In this document: positions 46,256-55,857 of the stretch, piece after piece | Position numbering within the stretch: position 1 is the stretch's first letter | How the letters are laid out: every line of letters begins with the position of its first letter | NCBI GenBank assembly: GCA_030581615.1 | Contig: JAKTTT010000001.1 | Span: 744,001 to 808,000 of the forward strand | From: Alloascoidea africana | Taxonomy: Eukaryota; Ascomycota; Alloascoideomycetes; Alloascoideales; Alloascoideaceae | Direction: 5' to 3' | Length of the DNA: 64,000 nucleotides | Notes under the pieces: model-generated | The model's database searches: none | The model's input: only the letters and a program-made list of their open reading frames with translations | Told to the model about the DNA's origin: nothing | Program-made: the position numbers and the translations under genes

Positions 46256-47497
46256 ATGAAAAACCCGCCAAGCTTTTTTCCTTCATCTCCAACGCTTCCT
46301 ATCCCCCAAACTCCTTCTTTAGTACCTCCTGTTCCTGAAGAGGATGTTTCAGAAAGAATTTTGTCTTCATCACCCAAGAGCTCCAGAATAGCAGATCCCA
46401 CCGATGTTGGTGAAAGCCCCAACCTCAAGCCTTCAACGACAGAAAGCACTCCTAGAACAGAAGCTCCGATAATTTTGATGAAATCTCCACACATCTCTAA
46501 ACTGCCCCCTCTGCCAGCAGGATCTCTAGACATTCCAAAACGACGGCGCATGATGTCTTCATCCCCTTCATTAGATCAATACACTAGATCGAGTTCTGCA
46601 CAGTGGGGGATTTCCGGTGGTGCTAGCAGCCCACAATTTAGTAACAGCGAAGAAGATGATCTTTCCTCAATATCCTCCCCACATCTTTCCACCATTGCAG
46701 ATGATGCTGATGGAGATGGATATGCAACACCTTTGATACCGGTCAAGAGCAGAAATTTTACGTCTCCTGTTTTACCAAGAGGTAAAAGAACACCATCTCT
46801 GGTTGGGAGTCCATTTCCGGTTCTTTCACCACCAGAGAGTGCAAAGACGTATGACACCTTGGATGCAAATCCGTGTCTCTCACCAAGCGAAGAACTCCGA
46901 TCCAGATCCAGATCTCGACATACAATGTCACCAAGACGGACAATAAGCCACTATCAATCCAACCGATCTCAATCGCCGATCCGCAACTCGAAAATGGGGT
47001 ATCTGAATCGGAGATCAAGCTCTCCCATCCACATGGGCAACAATTTCAAACGGAAGCCGATCCTAGAAAGCGATATAAGCGCCGAATTTCCTGTTTTACA
47101 GCCTACTCTCGAAACAAAATCCCAGCACAGTTTTCCAAACAAGAATCAAATAAGAAGTCTGGACTTGAAGCCCCCGCTAGGGCCACTCAAAGAGCCATCA
47201 GTATCTGTTCAGGATTGGGATCTACAACGCTATGAAAGCTTAATCAACACACTACGACGAGCAGTTGGGCACCTATCAAGCAGTCGTGCACAAGACGAGG
47301 ACGATGATTGTAGTTGGTGGAGAGAGACAAGCATCCGGGTTGCGAACGATATCTTGGAGCGCATCAAAGAGGATTATTCAAATAATATCAACAATGAAGA
47401 TCAAGATGACGACAGGATGGAGTTGGATTTTATGAGTGAGTTCACCCTCGCCAACCTGTTCAAGAGGTTAGGCATTGATGAGTGCATTTTTTCGTAG
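46256..47497 (+). CDS. Ser/Pro-rich protein of unknown function
   Basis: 413 residues with no recognised domain. Residues 1-300 are disordered and packed with SP/TP dipeptides (for example SSPKSS, SSPSLD, LSPPES, MSPRRT, SQSPIR), the minimal CDK/MAPK target, together with basic patches such as PKRRRMM and SRSRSRH that could serve nuclear import. A predicted folded C-terminal helical region follows (DWDLQRYESLINTLRRAV, then WWRETSIRVANDILERI and FMSEFTLANLFKRLGID) and is the likely conserved part. Taken with the ACGCG-rich promoter, a cell-cycle-controlled nuclear protein is plausible but not shown. The gene is convergent with mitoferrin, with 147 bp between the stops. Confidence 0.68.
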   Translation: MKNPPSFFPSSPTLPIPQTPSLVPPVPEEDVSERILSSSPKSSRIADPTDVGESPNLKPSTTESTPRTEAPIILMKSPHISKLPPLPAGSLDIPKRRRMMSSSPSLDQYTRSSSAQWGISGGASSPQFSNSEEDDLSSISSPHLSTIADDADGDGYATPLIPVKSRNFTSPVLPRGKRTPSLVGSPFPVLSPPESAKTYDTLDANPCLSPSEELRSRSRSRHTMSPRRTISHYQSNRSQSPIRNSKMGYLNRRSSSPIHMGNNFKRKPILESDISAEFPVLQPTLETKSQHSFPNKNQIRSLDLKPPLGPLKEPSVSVQDWDLQRYESLINTLRRAVGHLSSSRAQDEDDDCSWWRETSIRVANDILERIKEDYSNNINNEDQDDDRMELDFMSEFTLANLFKRLGIDECIFS

Positions 47498-47644
47498 GAA
47501 GTTGGCAAGTTCTCATGCTGGTTGAATCATTTCTACTTTTTTCTTATATAGTATTAGCTCCATGTAAACGTACGGTTTCTTCTTTTGATCATGTTCTTTT
47601 TGCAGAGGTTTTGTCCCGCAAAAAGAAGAAAAAAATATATTTTA

Positions 47645-48928
47645 TCATAGTATAGAATCCTTTTTGTAAAGGTAAAACTTTGCCATTTCGTATGCTGTCC
47701 AGCTAATTGCCGTTGATGGAACATTGGCAACAACACGGGGCTTCCAGCCTCTTGTGAAACTGCTGAGGCCATCTCTTTGATACATTGCTTTGATCGCCTC
47801 ACGAAACGAATTGATCTCTTTTATCTTTGTGTCCATAGTCGTTGCGCTTTTTGTCTGCAGAAAAGTTTTTATACAGTCTAGAGGAGTTGTGAGAAAAGAA
47901 GAGACGGCACCAGCTATCCCTCCAGAAACACAGTGCACCATTGGATTGTAGCCACCATTACTATTGTCCAGGAATTTTACGCTAGACTCGTAGACCGTGA
48001 AATTTAGAGCGCAAAAGGGAATGTTCATTGCTAGTGTCGTTGGATAACTGAGATAAAACGCTTTGAATCCTTCCTTTTTGTATATCTGTGCACTAACCTT
48101 TGCAAATCCCATCTTCTTCATGGCCAGTTCTGGCAATTGCATCCTCTGTTTTACAACATCGAAGGGATTCATCAAAGCCTCGCTGGTGATAGTTGCTGCG
48201 GCCCCGGCAAGACTCGTTATTACTGGATGATGCCCGTCATCGTTATCAACATGATAATTATCTTTAGGATTTTGACTCTCCAACCTCGAAGACGCTGCCT
48301 TTCGCGTCCGCGTCCATGTCAAAAGCTCGTGCTTTGTATACTCATAAACACCAAAATAAACCGCATGGGCCGGGCCTGCACCCAAGATCATCGACGAAAC
48401 ACCGCTCCAGAGTGATCCTGCTCCTTCAGTAGAAGAAATTTTCATCATGGACTTCCAAATCGACCGCGAAACCGAGGATGCCACTTGTGGATTAGAAGCT
48501 TGACCCAGTGCTTGCATCCGGGTTTTGATGGCATCGACTGGATAGATGAGGGTATGCTCCATTATTCCAGCAAATGCCCCGGCCACAAGGTTTGCGGTTA
48601 GCGATGATCCATCGGGGAGGCCTTCATAGTCATAATCAATCGGAGAATCAAAGTGGGGTGGAGGAGAGTTTTGACTCAGATCCAACCCAGTCATATATCG
48701 TGAAGAGGAAGGGGAACCTGTGTTTTGAGCAGCATTGATGGGTTCCTTTTCTAAAGTTGACATATTGGGTCTGTGGTCTGGCTTCCTCTTACTGAGAGAA
48801 AGACGACTTGATGATGAGGAGGTGGTGGCAGTGGTCGTGGGTGGAAACTGAGTTTCTCGAGAAAATGCAAATCTGATAACCCCAAAAGGGAAGTCGTTAC
48901 CAATCCTGCATCGAACTATCCTAACCAT
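47645..48928 (-). CDS. mitoferrin, mitochondrial iron carrier (Mrs3/Mrs4)
   Basis: 427 residues from the longest start; the ATG at 48763 (MSTLEKEP) would give 372. Three mitochondrial-carrier repeats are visible, with signatures PVDAIKTRMQ, PFDVVKQRMQ and PLDCIKTFLQ. NLVAGAFAGIMEHTLIYPVDAIKTR and ILGAGPAHAVYFGVYE are characteristic of Mrs3/Mrs4 and mitoferrins, which carry Fe2+ into the matrix for heme and Fe-S cluster synthesis. The N-terminal extension is Ser/Thr-rich and absent from the S. cerevisiae proteins (about 304 residues). An insert of about 25 residues between repeats 1 and 2 also lengthens it. No intron. Confidence 0.9.
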   Translation of the reverse strand: MVRIVRCRIGNDFPFGVIRFAFSRETQFPPTTTATTSSSSSRLSLSKRKPDHRPNMSTLEKEPINAAQNTGSPSSSRYMTGLDLSQNSPPPHFDSPIDYDYEGLPDGSSLTANLVAGAFAGIMEHTLIYPVDAIKTRMQALGQASNPQVASSVSRSIWKSMMKISSTEGAGSLWSGVSSMILGAGPAHAVYFGVYEYTKHELLTWTRTRKAASSRLESQNPKDNYHVDNDDGHHPVITSLAGAAATITSEALMNPFDVVKQRMQLPELAMKKMGFAKVSAQIYKKEGFKAFYLSYPTTLAMNIPFCALNFTVYESSVKFLDNSNGGYNPMVHCVSGGIAGAVSSFLTTPLDCIKTFLQTKSATTMDTKIKEINSFREAIKAMYQRDGLSSFTRGWKPRVVANVPSTAISWTAYEMAKFYLYKKDSIL

Positions 48929-50086
48929 GAAGCCATTATGAGCATTTACCAGGCACTCTCATCTTCTCCTTTGTTCTAGGTTCTACAGAAAGAAGCCACT
49001 GTCTAAGCCTTTTCTATTCCTTTTCGGCACTTGATAAAAAGATATAGTGTGTTCTTTTCCCGTGGCTCCGATTGAAGCTGAAAGATCTTTTGATCTTTTC
49101 ACTTGAAAATTTTCATGAGACTATGACATGTTTGGCTTCTGAAAACAGTTCCTTGAGCGATGAAACATCCCAATCGAAAAAGATAAAATATTGTATGATA
49201 TTTCGAGCTTGTACGATATAGTTACGAGGTTACGAGCTTGAAATAGAGCTCAAACTATTTTTGAAGTTTTGAATTCAAGCTTATCAGATGCATTGGTATG
49301 TCAGGGTATTTATCAGGGATTTCTTCAGCGACAACAATCACCTTTTTGATCAGACATGAGTTGAAAATTTATTTTGGAGACTGGTATAGCGCTCAATCAT
49401 TCAAAGACCTTTTAAATAGGTTGTTTTGAATTTCTTGATCGCTGGAAAGAGGCTTGAGCGTCTAAGGGACAAAGAGTCACAAAAGGCTTAAAGGTGCCAA
49501 GTTCTTTCAGAAATGATTTGTAGAGGATTTGACATTACATTACCTGTAAATGGACTCTGGGTAAAACCTCCAATGATGGTCTTGTGGGAATAATTTGAAA
49601 CCCTCTGATGCACCGCTTGTTTTTTTTTGAAAACAGTTTTCATAAAGGACTGTCGACTTGAACACAGTCCAAGTTAACTATCACTGGTCATGGCAATTAC
49701 AAGTAGCAAATGTGGTTTATGAACTTATCATGAGATTGACATGCAAGAGGTTAGCTATCATCTCCAAGACCTAAACTACAAGAATATTCTGAAACCTGAC
49801 GATGGTCCATAACACTTTCGCCGTGCTAGATGGGATTTCAAGCACTGTAAACTTGCGATAAGAAGTTACAAAGATCGCTTCACTTTCAAATATTTCTCTT
49901 CCAATTTATTTGCCGCCAAAAGTGTGATAATCAATGTACCACTATTTCCTTCATCAGTGTTGCTTTCAAAATCGTGATTAAGAAGATAAATGTGATAGAT
50001 ACCAAACAAGAAAGCATTGTCTTGGCTTTACAATCTAGTCGAAAAACGACGCCAAGGAGATCACACTAACCCATCAATACAAAACC
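48929..50086. other. spacer upstream of mitoferrin
   Basis: 1.16 kb of AT-rich DNA between the mitoferrin start and the arrestin stop. No open frame of note and no repeat. I found no clear iron-responsive element. Confidence 0.55.
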
Positions 50087-51514
50087 TTAAAAATTGACTA
50101 TTTCCTCGAAAGCGGGTAGAGGAGGTGGAAGCAAATCACTAGACCCCGTGGGAGCAGAGTTAACATTAGTAGCCGTATATACAGGCGGAGGAGGATTCAA
50201 GGGAAATATTGCTGAAGACCGCTGGTTTGTAGAATTGATAGCAAGACTTGCTTCTATGGTCCTGGTTTCTTTAAGTTTAGGTTCACTTTGCAGGAAAAAG
50301 GTTCCAGACACCTCCATTTTATAGTCAACTTTGGCGGTGACCGTTTCAAACGACGCCAACGAATCAGCAGGAATAGCAGCGTTGCAGTATAACCGGGGCT
50401 CAATCAGCACCTGATATTGTTCAATATCTTCCTGATTAATCTTTATCCGGTGAGTGGGATCAGCATGCTTGCGGGCGACGGATAAATCTACAGGGAAATT
50501 GATGCACTTCGAATTATAAAACTCGCACACCGTAATCTTCTTTTCCCATGCCTTTGCTCGAGTATACATGTTTCTCACAAGCTTCATGGATATGTTGTGC
50601 ACCACAATAACTCTGTCCTCCTCTTTCCGGTTTTCCAGCATCGAAGGGGACATGAATAAGGTGAGAAACAGCTTTACGAACCTTCTTGAACCAGGCACTA
50701 TGGAGTTTGGTCCTATAACGCGTGCTTCAAAATACAAAGGCAAGGAATCGGCAAACACAATAGGAGAGTTCTTGTTACCTTGAGAAATGAGCTTATTCCT
50801 TTGTGAAGGACAGCGTAAAGGAACAGTTGGCAAAATATGCAACCGCTTGATGTAGGACCTCTGTGTTTGTGCAGTGGTAAAATTGCCGGGGAGAAATGGG
50901 ATCCGCAGTCTTTGCTCGCAAATCTCCGGCTTGAAAAGGGTATCTCTCTTTATCTCAACCTTCAGTTCGTAAACAATCCGGAGTTTATCATCTGTGGTCT
51001 GGATCATTGGCGGCAGGGAGAATCGAGAAACCACACCGTTGACCCGGGCTTTAACAGGGAGTATAAACAGGAAGGGATATGCATGAGTTCCTGGCGCTAT
51101 TTTGTAAGACTTTGAGTTGAGAAAGCTTTTCATGTTTGAAGGAGGGAACAGAGTAGATTTGAGGGAAAGAGCTTTAACAGATTCCTTGTGGCACTTTGTG
51201 TGATTAAGATTGTGGCTCTTCTCTACCCGCGGGACAAATCCTTTGGGGAAAGTATACACATAAAAAGCCTGTTCTTGGGGATCGTAAATCTTGCAATGCT
51301 GTTTTGATTCACATCCTCTTTTAGCTTGTCTAGCAGTGGGTAGAACGAGCCTTGTTTTTATTGTCGCCTCAAGAGCTATGGTCATCTTTGAGAGCTCTAT
51401 GCCGTTTTTTGTTGACAAGATGACGGAACCTTTGACAACATCAATGTTGGTATAGTATTTCCGCCGGTTTGTTGAATTTTCCAGTTTGATTTCAATACTT
51501 GGAGGGGACAGCAT
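50087..51514 (-). CDS. alpha-arrestin-like ubiquitin-ligase adaptor
   Basis: 475 residues, no intron. The N-terminus (SPPSIEIKLENS...NIDVVKGSVILSTKNGIELSKMTIALEA) fits an arrestin N-lobe beta sandwich. A typical arrestin linker patch follows at APGTHAYPFLFILPVKA, and a second lobe around SLPLYFEARVIGPNSIVPGSRRFVKLFL. The tail contains PPPPVY, a PPxY motif that recruits the WW domains of the Rsp5 ubiquitin ligase. Such adaptors (ART family) direct plasma-membrane transporters to endocytosis. The sequence is divergent, and I cannot assign it to a particular ART (Art10-like and Bul-like are both possible). Targets may include the permeases encoded in this window, but proximity is no evidence. 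Confidence 0.75.
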   Translation of the reverse strand: MLSPPSIEIKLENSTNRRKYYTNIDVVKGSVILSTKNGIELSKMTIALEATIKTRLVLPTARQAKRGCESKQHCKIYDPQEQAFYVYTFPKGFVPRVEKSHNLNHTKCHKESVKALSLKSTLFPPSNMKSFLNSKSYKIAPGTHAYPFLFILPVKARVNGVVSRFSLPPMIQTTDDKLRIVYELKVEIKRDTLFKPEICEQRLRIPFLPGNFTTAQTQRSYIKRLHILPTVPLRCPSQRNKLISQGNKNSPIVFADSLPLYFEARVIGPNSIVPGSRRFVKLFLTLFMSPSMLENRKEEDRVIVVHNISMKLVRNMYTRAKAWEKKITVCEFYNSKCINFPVDLSVARKHADPTHRIKINQEDIEQYQVLIEPRLYCNAAIPADSLASFETVTAKVDYKMEVSGTFFLQSEPKLKETRTIEASLAINSTNQRSSAIFPLNPPPPVYTATNVNSAPTGSSDLLPPPLPAFEEIVNF

Positions 51515-51984
51515 AGATCAAGAGACAACAGTAAACAGTACTTTTTCCTGGTGAGAGCTTATCTGGAAGAAACGCGATATGTTGATCTACCTATGAAGGT
51601 CATGTGACCCGGATATTGCGTGCGAATTTCGATTTCAGCTCGGCCCGGTCCGGAGAAATCGCTTGTAAACTTTCGATATTATATAATGTGTAAGGCAAGA
51701 TCTTGTAGGACTTCTACCCATTTCACCAATTTAGCTAAGTTTATTGATGCTAGAACAATAATGGTGGTATAGTTCAATATTCGCAGTGTCATTAATACAC
51801 GCTGAAAAAGAATAAAAACACATTAAGCTACAGGAATAGAGCAAGATAAATCAGTGCATATCAAAGCGACTAAAGTACGATTTAATCAATCCACAAAAAA
51901 ACAAACAAACAAATACATAAATAAATAAATAACAAGAGAGTCCGTTTCCCTTTTTTTCTATTTCATACAAAACAATAAATATTA
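51515..51984. other. arrestin promoter / zinc-finger gene downstream flank
   Basis: 470 bp, AT-rich, with an (ACAA)/(ATAA) simple repeat near 51897-51931 and TCATGTGAC near 51599. No gene seen. Confidence 0.5.
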
Positions 51985-54900
51985 TCATGAGGAAGAGGTT
52001 GAAGAAGAAGAACAAGAACGTATCAATGAAGCACCAACAGGCAAGTTTGCGCTTTGGAATCTGAGATTTGCCAAAGACAAGGCCGCAGTTTCAGCCTCTA
52101 TCTGATGATTAACCATGTTTGCCCGATTTCCCCCGGAAAGTGACTGATCCATGGTCAATGAGGGTAGAGGTAAGGGTAATGACAGACCACTTAGTCTAGG
52201 TAACGAACCACCAGATCTTGCCTTTTCTGTCAGGTCAGGAATACTTGTAGTTGAGTTAAATATAGTTTCTGAATGGTGTCTACGGGAAGAGGCCGCTTTT
52301 GTAGTAGGAGAATTTCTGGTTGATGAGTTTAAACTGTTGGAAGAAGATGAAGAGGTGAGATATATAGATTCAGAGAAATCACTAGAGGTTGAACTGGTTG
52401 TACTTGAAAATGCGGGAGAAGAGTATAAGTCAGACTGGCCGCTTGATCTTGACTGAGATCCCGATGAATAACAATAGTTGTTTGGCTGAGCCAGGTTTTG
52501 TGATTTCGCATCTAAGCCTTGTCCTTCTCTGGTTATGTTTGATGTTGTGGAATCACGAACATTACACAGACTGTCTATATTTATGACTTGAAACTTTCTT
52601 CTTCCCTCATCTTCGTCTTGCACTCGTGGTTCTTCGCTGTCATCTCGGTTTACAGCTTTCATCTTTCCCCTTTGCATTATTCCGATATTTACAGATTTGG
52701 GACGCTCTGGGTGATCCAAATTTGGTGAGTTTACTGTTGATTCGTTCTGATTACGAAATTCCGGAAGTTTGTTTTGGGTTTGGGGAGGTAAACCAGAATC
52801 GCTTTCCCTCGACGAAGGATACTTGGAACCAAAATTTGTTCTTTGCTTTGTAATCGATTTCACCCGCTGATGCTGTTTCTTTGCACTAGAAGATGCTCCA
52901 GATCTGTTGGAAAAGTCAAGCACCGATACACAGTTTGACTTCCATAGCTCTGCTTGAGATATGCTCGAGGACCTCTGCCTCTTCCTACTGTTTTGTGCCT
53001 CTGTCATTTGAGCAGCGTTGGTGTTTGCTGTGAAAGTATATCCATCAATTTGAAACTTTGTGGTTAGCCCCGCTCCATTGGAGGCAGTTGGTGTGGTCAC
53101 ATTATCCAGGTGTTGATTGCTTGATGAGGATATATCAGAAATGACTGTCTCATCTTTTGGAAGACCCATATTGGTATTGACGTACGGGGAGTTTGGAGAA
53201 GACATTGAAGTGAACAGAGCCTTTTGCTGTTTTTGTGAGGCAGTTGGAGGTCCCAGTTTGAATTCCATTTGTAGATTGATGCTCTTGATTAGAAATCCAA
53301 TAGCTTTGACGATTCCATGGTTGGCGCCCAAAACTTCTAACGTACTTTGAATTTTGCGTAGAAACTGAACGGCTAGGTACTCTGCACCTTGATTTTCGTG
53401 ATTCTCTGAAAGATTTGCACTTTCTAAACTAGCGCTATCTTTGTTATACGATTGTTTGTTCAAGTCGTTTCGATTTTCTGAACAAATCAAAGAATTGGCC
53501 CCAAGTAATCCCAGCACAAGGTTGAAAAAATAAAATCGCTTTGTCTCTTGGGAGCAAACATCATCATCCTTGTCTAGTGCAGTCTCATCTTTTTCAATCT
53601 CAACTTCGATGTTGTACAGCAAAATTGCGATAACAAGTCCGAATTCCGTTAAGCAGTTTGCCATCCAGCTGTTTGCGCCTGGTTGTGGCTTCAAGCTCGA
53701 TATCATCTGATCGTTAATCAGGAACAGTAATATCCAAATTGAAAAAATATCAGATTCTAGGACAAAGTCAACCAGCTTATTCAGTTTCTCAGTGTTTCGC
53801 TGTTGGTGTAAATGCAGGTTGTTGTTAACAATGGAGAGCATCGCAGAGTAAAGTTCCTCAATGTTCAGATTATCGCCGTTGCTACCTTCTGCCACGCTCA
53901 TTAGCGATTGGAAATTGGTACTGTAATTTATGGGGAGTTCTTCGGATATCAGCGCAAACCTGTGTAGTCTAGAATAAGACTCCACTAAACCCTGTGTTGA
54001 GCTGTCGGATGATGAAAGAGACAAAATGTTGAGAAACGCGGGCAGGGATGAACCAGTTCCAGAGTTCAGTTTTCGCCAGAGCTTAGAAGGAAGGTTGTGG
54101 AAGAAAGGATAACATCCTCCGACCAAGTTCATCCTGAACATTTTCAAAAGAAGTTGAAATTGTCCTGAAACGATCACCGTTGTGGCTGTAGAAGAGTTTT
54201 CATTCGAAGGATCAGAATGAGCCGTGGAGCTTGAAAATAGTAGTGTGCTTGCTCTATCAACGACCGAGATTTGATCTGATGCGTTTCTGCTATTCAAGAT
54301 CAATTCCACCATTACAGCAATCACCAGCGTTGTGCAGGTCCCCGAGATGCTGCAGTCCGAGGAAGTATGTGATCCATTCAAAATCTGCTTCAAAAGCTCT
54401 CCGATCGTCTTTTGATTCTTGACTGGCTCAAGAGATGAAGTTGAAAGCGATATGCCTTGAGAAGAATCGCTGGAATCAAAAAGCACATCATCACAGATTG
54501 GCAGTTCCAAGGAACAGATTATCCCAGTTACACCAGAGTTTATGTTAAACAAGAGATCAAAGGACTCGCTAATGTTTTCTTGCCCATTTTTCCGGGTTGT
54601 AGAATGCGAAATTTGAGAAATGACGATAAACGAGGCCAAAAGAGTCCGTATCGTAATTTCTTTCTCCTGCCAAGACGTGAAGCATGCGGGGGAATCTGGA
54701 GAAGGGGCTGAGGATACAGAACTGTAGGAGGTGTACCTTTGGTAAAGATTTGAGAACTGGGAGGATAGAAATTTAACAGCGTTCCTCAGCAAGACTTTCG
54801 CCTCGAATTTAAGCGATAGTAATCGATGGTGTTCCTGTTGTAATTGTCGAAGTCTGTGGAAGATCAAACAACTAAGGATCATGAACTGGATATGATCGAT

Positions 54901-55557
54901 TGAAGTTGTAACATGATTCTGATGTTTTGCGACTTTTGAAATGAGGAATTCTAGCTCCAGGATCGTTGTTGGTGGTATATGATTACGATTCTGGAGATGG
55001 AAAAGACATCCAAGAGTGCTTGCAGCGTAGTAGATTGGGGAAAATGCAATCACACTGGAGTGAGGGAATAGAGGCAGCTGAGGGTGTAAATGGAGAATAT
55101 ATTTGAGATAGTACGAATAGAAGCGAGTGGTTATGGGGATATATCTGATTCCACCAGTTTCCTGTCCCCCGGTGCTTCTCAAACCATGATTGTTTTTATC
55201 GTTGACAATGATGTGTCTATGATTCAGAGCAGGCATCAGGAGGTGATGTTTCTGTCTCCTTCTCGTGCCTGTATCGTACAGTTCACCATTTGTTGTTGCG
55301 GATGGTGGTGTTACTGAGGATGATGATGATGACGATGACGATGACGATGAGGACGATGTTGAATTTTTACTCTTGTTGTGGACGGTTCTCGTGTGACGCA
55401 GGAGTAGATCTTTCCTGACGAACGCTGAAGGGCAGGATGCGCATTTGAAGGCCTTTTCGTTGGTATGGCTCAGCTCATGACGGTTTCTGTGTTCAGCTCT
55501 TGTGAAGGGACGCCCACAGTAGGAGCAAACGTACTTTTTCACAGCAGCTATGGGCAT
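51985..55557 (-). CDS. C2H2 zinc-finger transcription factor with fungal-type middle domain
   Basis: 1,190 residues, no intron. Two adjacent C2H2 fingers lie at the extreme N-terminus (about 10-30 CSYC...HELSH, and 38-61 CASC...HTRTVH), joined by the usual TNEKAFK linker. A poly-serine run follows (about 70-83), encoded by a GAT-type repeat on the opposite strand. The helical middle region (about 150-620, with RFYSYYLKYILHLHPQLPLFP and PIYYAASTLGCLFHLQ) looks like the fungal transcription-factor domain of Adr1/Klf1-type regulators. The rest is Ser/Asn-rich and disordered, with basic patches. It is a nuclear DNA-binding regulator; targets unknown. Paired N-terminal fingers of this kind in Adr1/Msn2-type factors read GG-rich or CCCCT-like sites. 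Confidence 0.85.
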   Translation of the reverse strand: MPIAAVKKYVCSYCGRPFTRAEHRNRHELSHTNEKAFKCASCPSAFVRKDLLLRHTRTVHNKSKNSTSSSSSSSSSSSSSSVTPPSATTNGELYDTGTRRRQKHHLLMPALNHRHIIVNDKNNHGLRSTGGQETGGIRYIPITTRFYSYYLKYILHLHPQLPLFPHSSVIAFSPIYYAASTLGCLFHLQNRNHIPPTTILELEFLISKVAKHQNHVTTSIDHIQFMILSCLIFHRLRQLQQEHHRLLSLKFEAKVLLRNAVKFLSSQFSNLYQRYTSYSSVSSAPSPDSPACFTSWQEKEITIRTLLASFIVISQISHSTTRKNGQENISESFDLLFNINSGVTGIICSLELPICDDVLFDSSDSSQGISLSTSSLEPVKNQKTIGELLKQILNGSHTSSDCSISGTCTTLVIAVMVELILNSRNASDQISVVDRASTLLFSSSTAHSDPSNENSSTATTVIVSGQFQLLLKMFRMNLVGGCYPFFHNLPSKLWRKLNSGTGSSLPAFLNILSLSSSDSSTQGLVESYSRLHRFALISEELPINYSTNFQSLMSVAEGSNGDNLNIEELYSAMLSIVNNNLHLHQQRNTEKLNKLVDFVLESDIFSIWILLFLINDQMISSLKPQPGANSWMANCLTEFGLVIAILLYNIEVEIEKDETALDKDDDVCSQETKRFYFFNLVLGLLGANSLICSENRNDLNKQSYNKDSASLESANLSENHENQGAEYLAVQFLRKIQSTLEVLGANHGIVKAIGFLIKSINLQMEFKLGPPTASQKQQKALFTSMSSPNSPYVNTNMGLPKDETVISDISSSSNQHLDNVTTPTASNGAGLTTKFQIDGYTFTANTNAAQMTEAQNSRKRQRSSSISQAELWKSNCVSVLDFSNRSGASSSAKKQHQRVKSITKQRTNFGSKYPSSRESDSGLPPQTQNKLPEFRNQNESTVNSPNLDHPERPKSVNIGIMQRGKMKAVNRDDSEEPRVQDEDEGRRKFQVINIDSLCNVRDSTTSNITREGQGLDAKSQNLAQPNNYCYSSGSQSRSSGQSDLYSSPAFSSTTSSTSSDFSESIYLTSSSSSNSLNSSTRNSPTTKAASSRRHHSETIFNSTTSIPDLTEKARSGGSLPRLSGLSLPLPLPSLTMDQSLSGGNRANMVNHQIEAETAALSLANLRFQSANLPVGASLIRSCSSSSTSSS

Positions 55558-55857
55558 GTTTCCATACTCAGTTTAGGGAAAGAAAAGAGAAGAGGGAAAA
55601 AGAGGAAGAAAAGTACAAAACAAGCGGTTAGTACTTAATATTATTGGCCGTATTTGCCTACGAGAACTCAGATACCCCTCCTTTCCCCGCCATGCGTCCG
55701 TACGCACGCACCCCCGCACTCCGCTTGCCGTTTTCGGCGCGCCCGCAAAAGCACAAAAATGCGTCCGGCTCCCCCGCCCCCTCGGAGTCCGCGCCCGGCC
55801 CCCGCCACAGAGGACCCGCCCGTGCAGCCCCGGCCCCGGCCCCGGCCCCGGCCCCGG
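55558..55857. other. zinc-finger gene promoter / JLP1 3' region with GC island
   Basis: 300 bp. The half next to the zinc-finger gene is purine-rich and AT-biased. From about 55640 to the JLP1 stop it becomes extremely GC-rich (for example 55741-55800) and ends in the (CCCCGG)5 array. Confidence 0.6.
55828..55857 (-). repeat. (CCGGGG)5 array directly after the JLP1 stop codon
   Basis: Five perfect hexamers, CCCCGG on the forward strand and CCGGGG on the coding strand. The first base follows the TAG at 55858-55860. The coding-strand RNA would carry five G4 tracts spaced by CC, a strong G-quadruplex candidate at the start of the 3' UTR. Confidence 0.92.
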
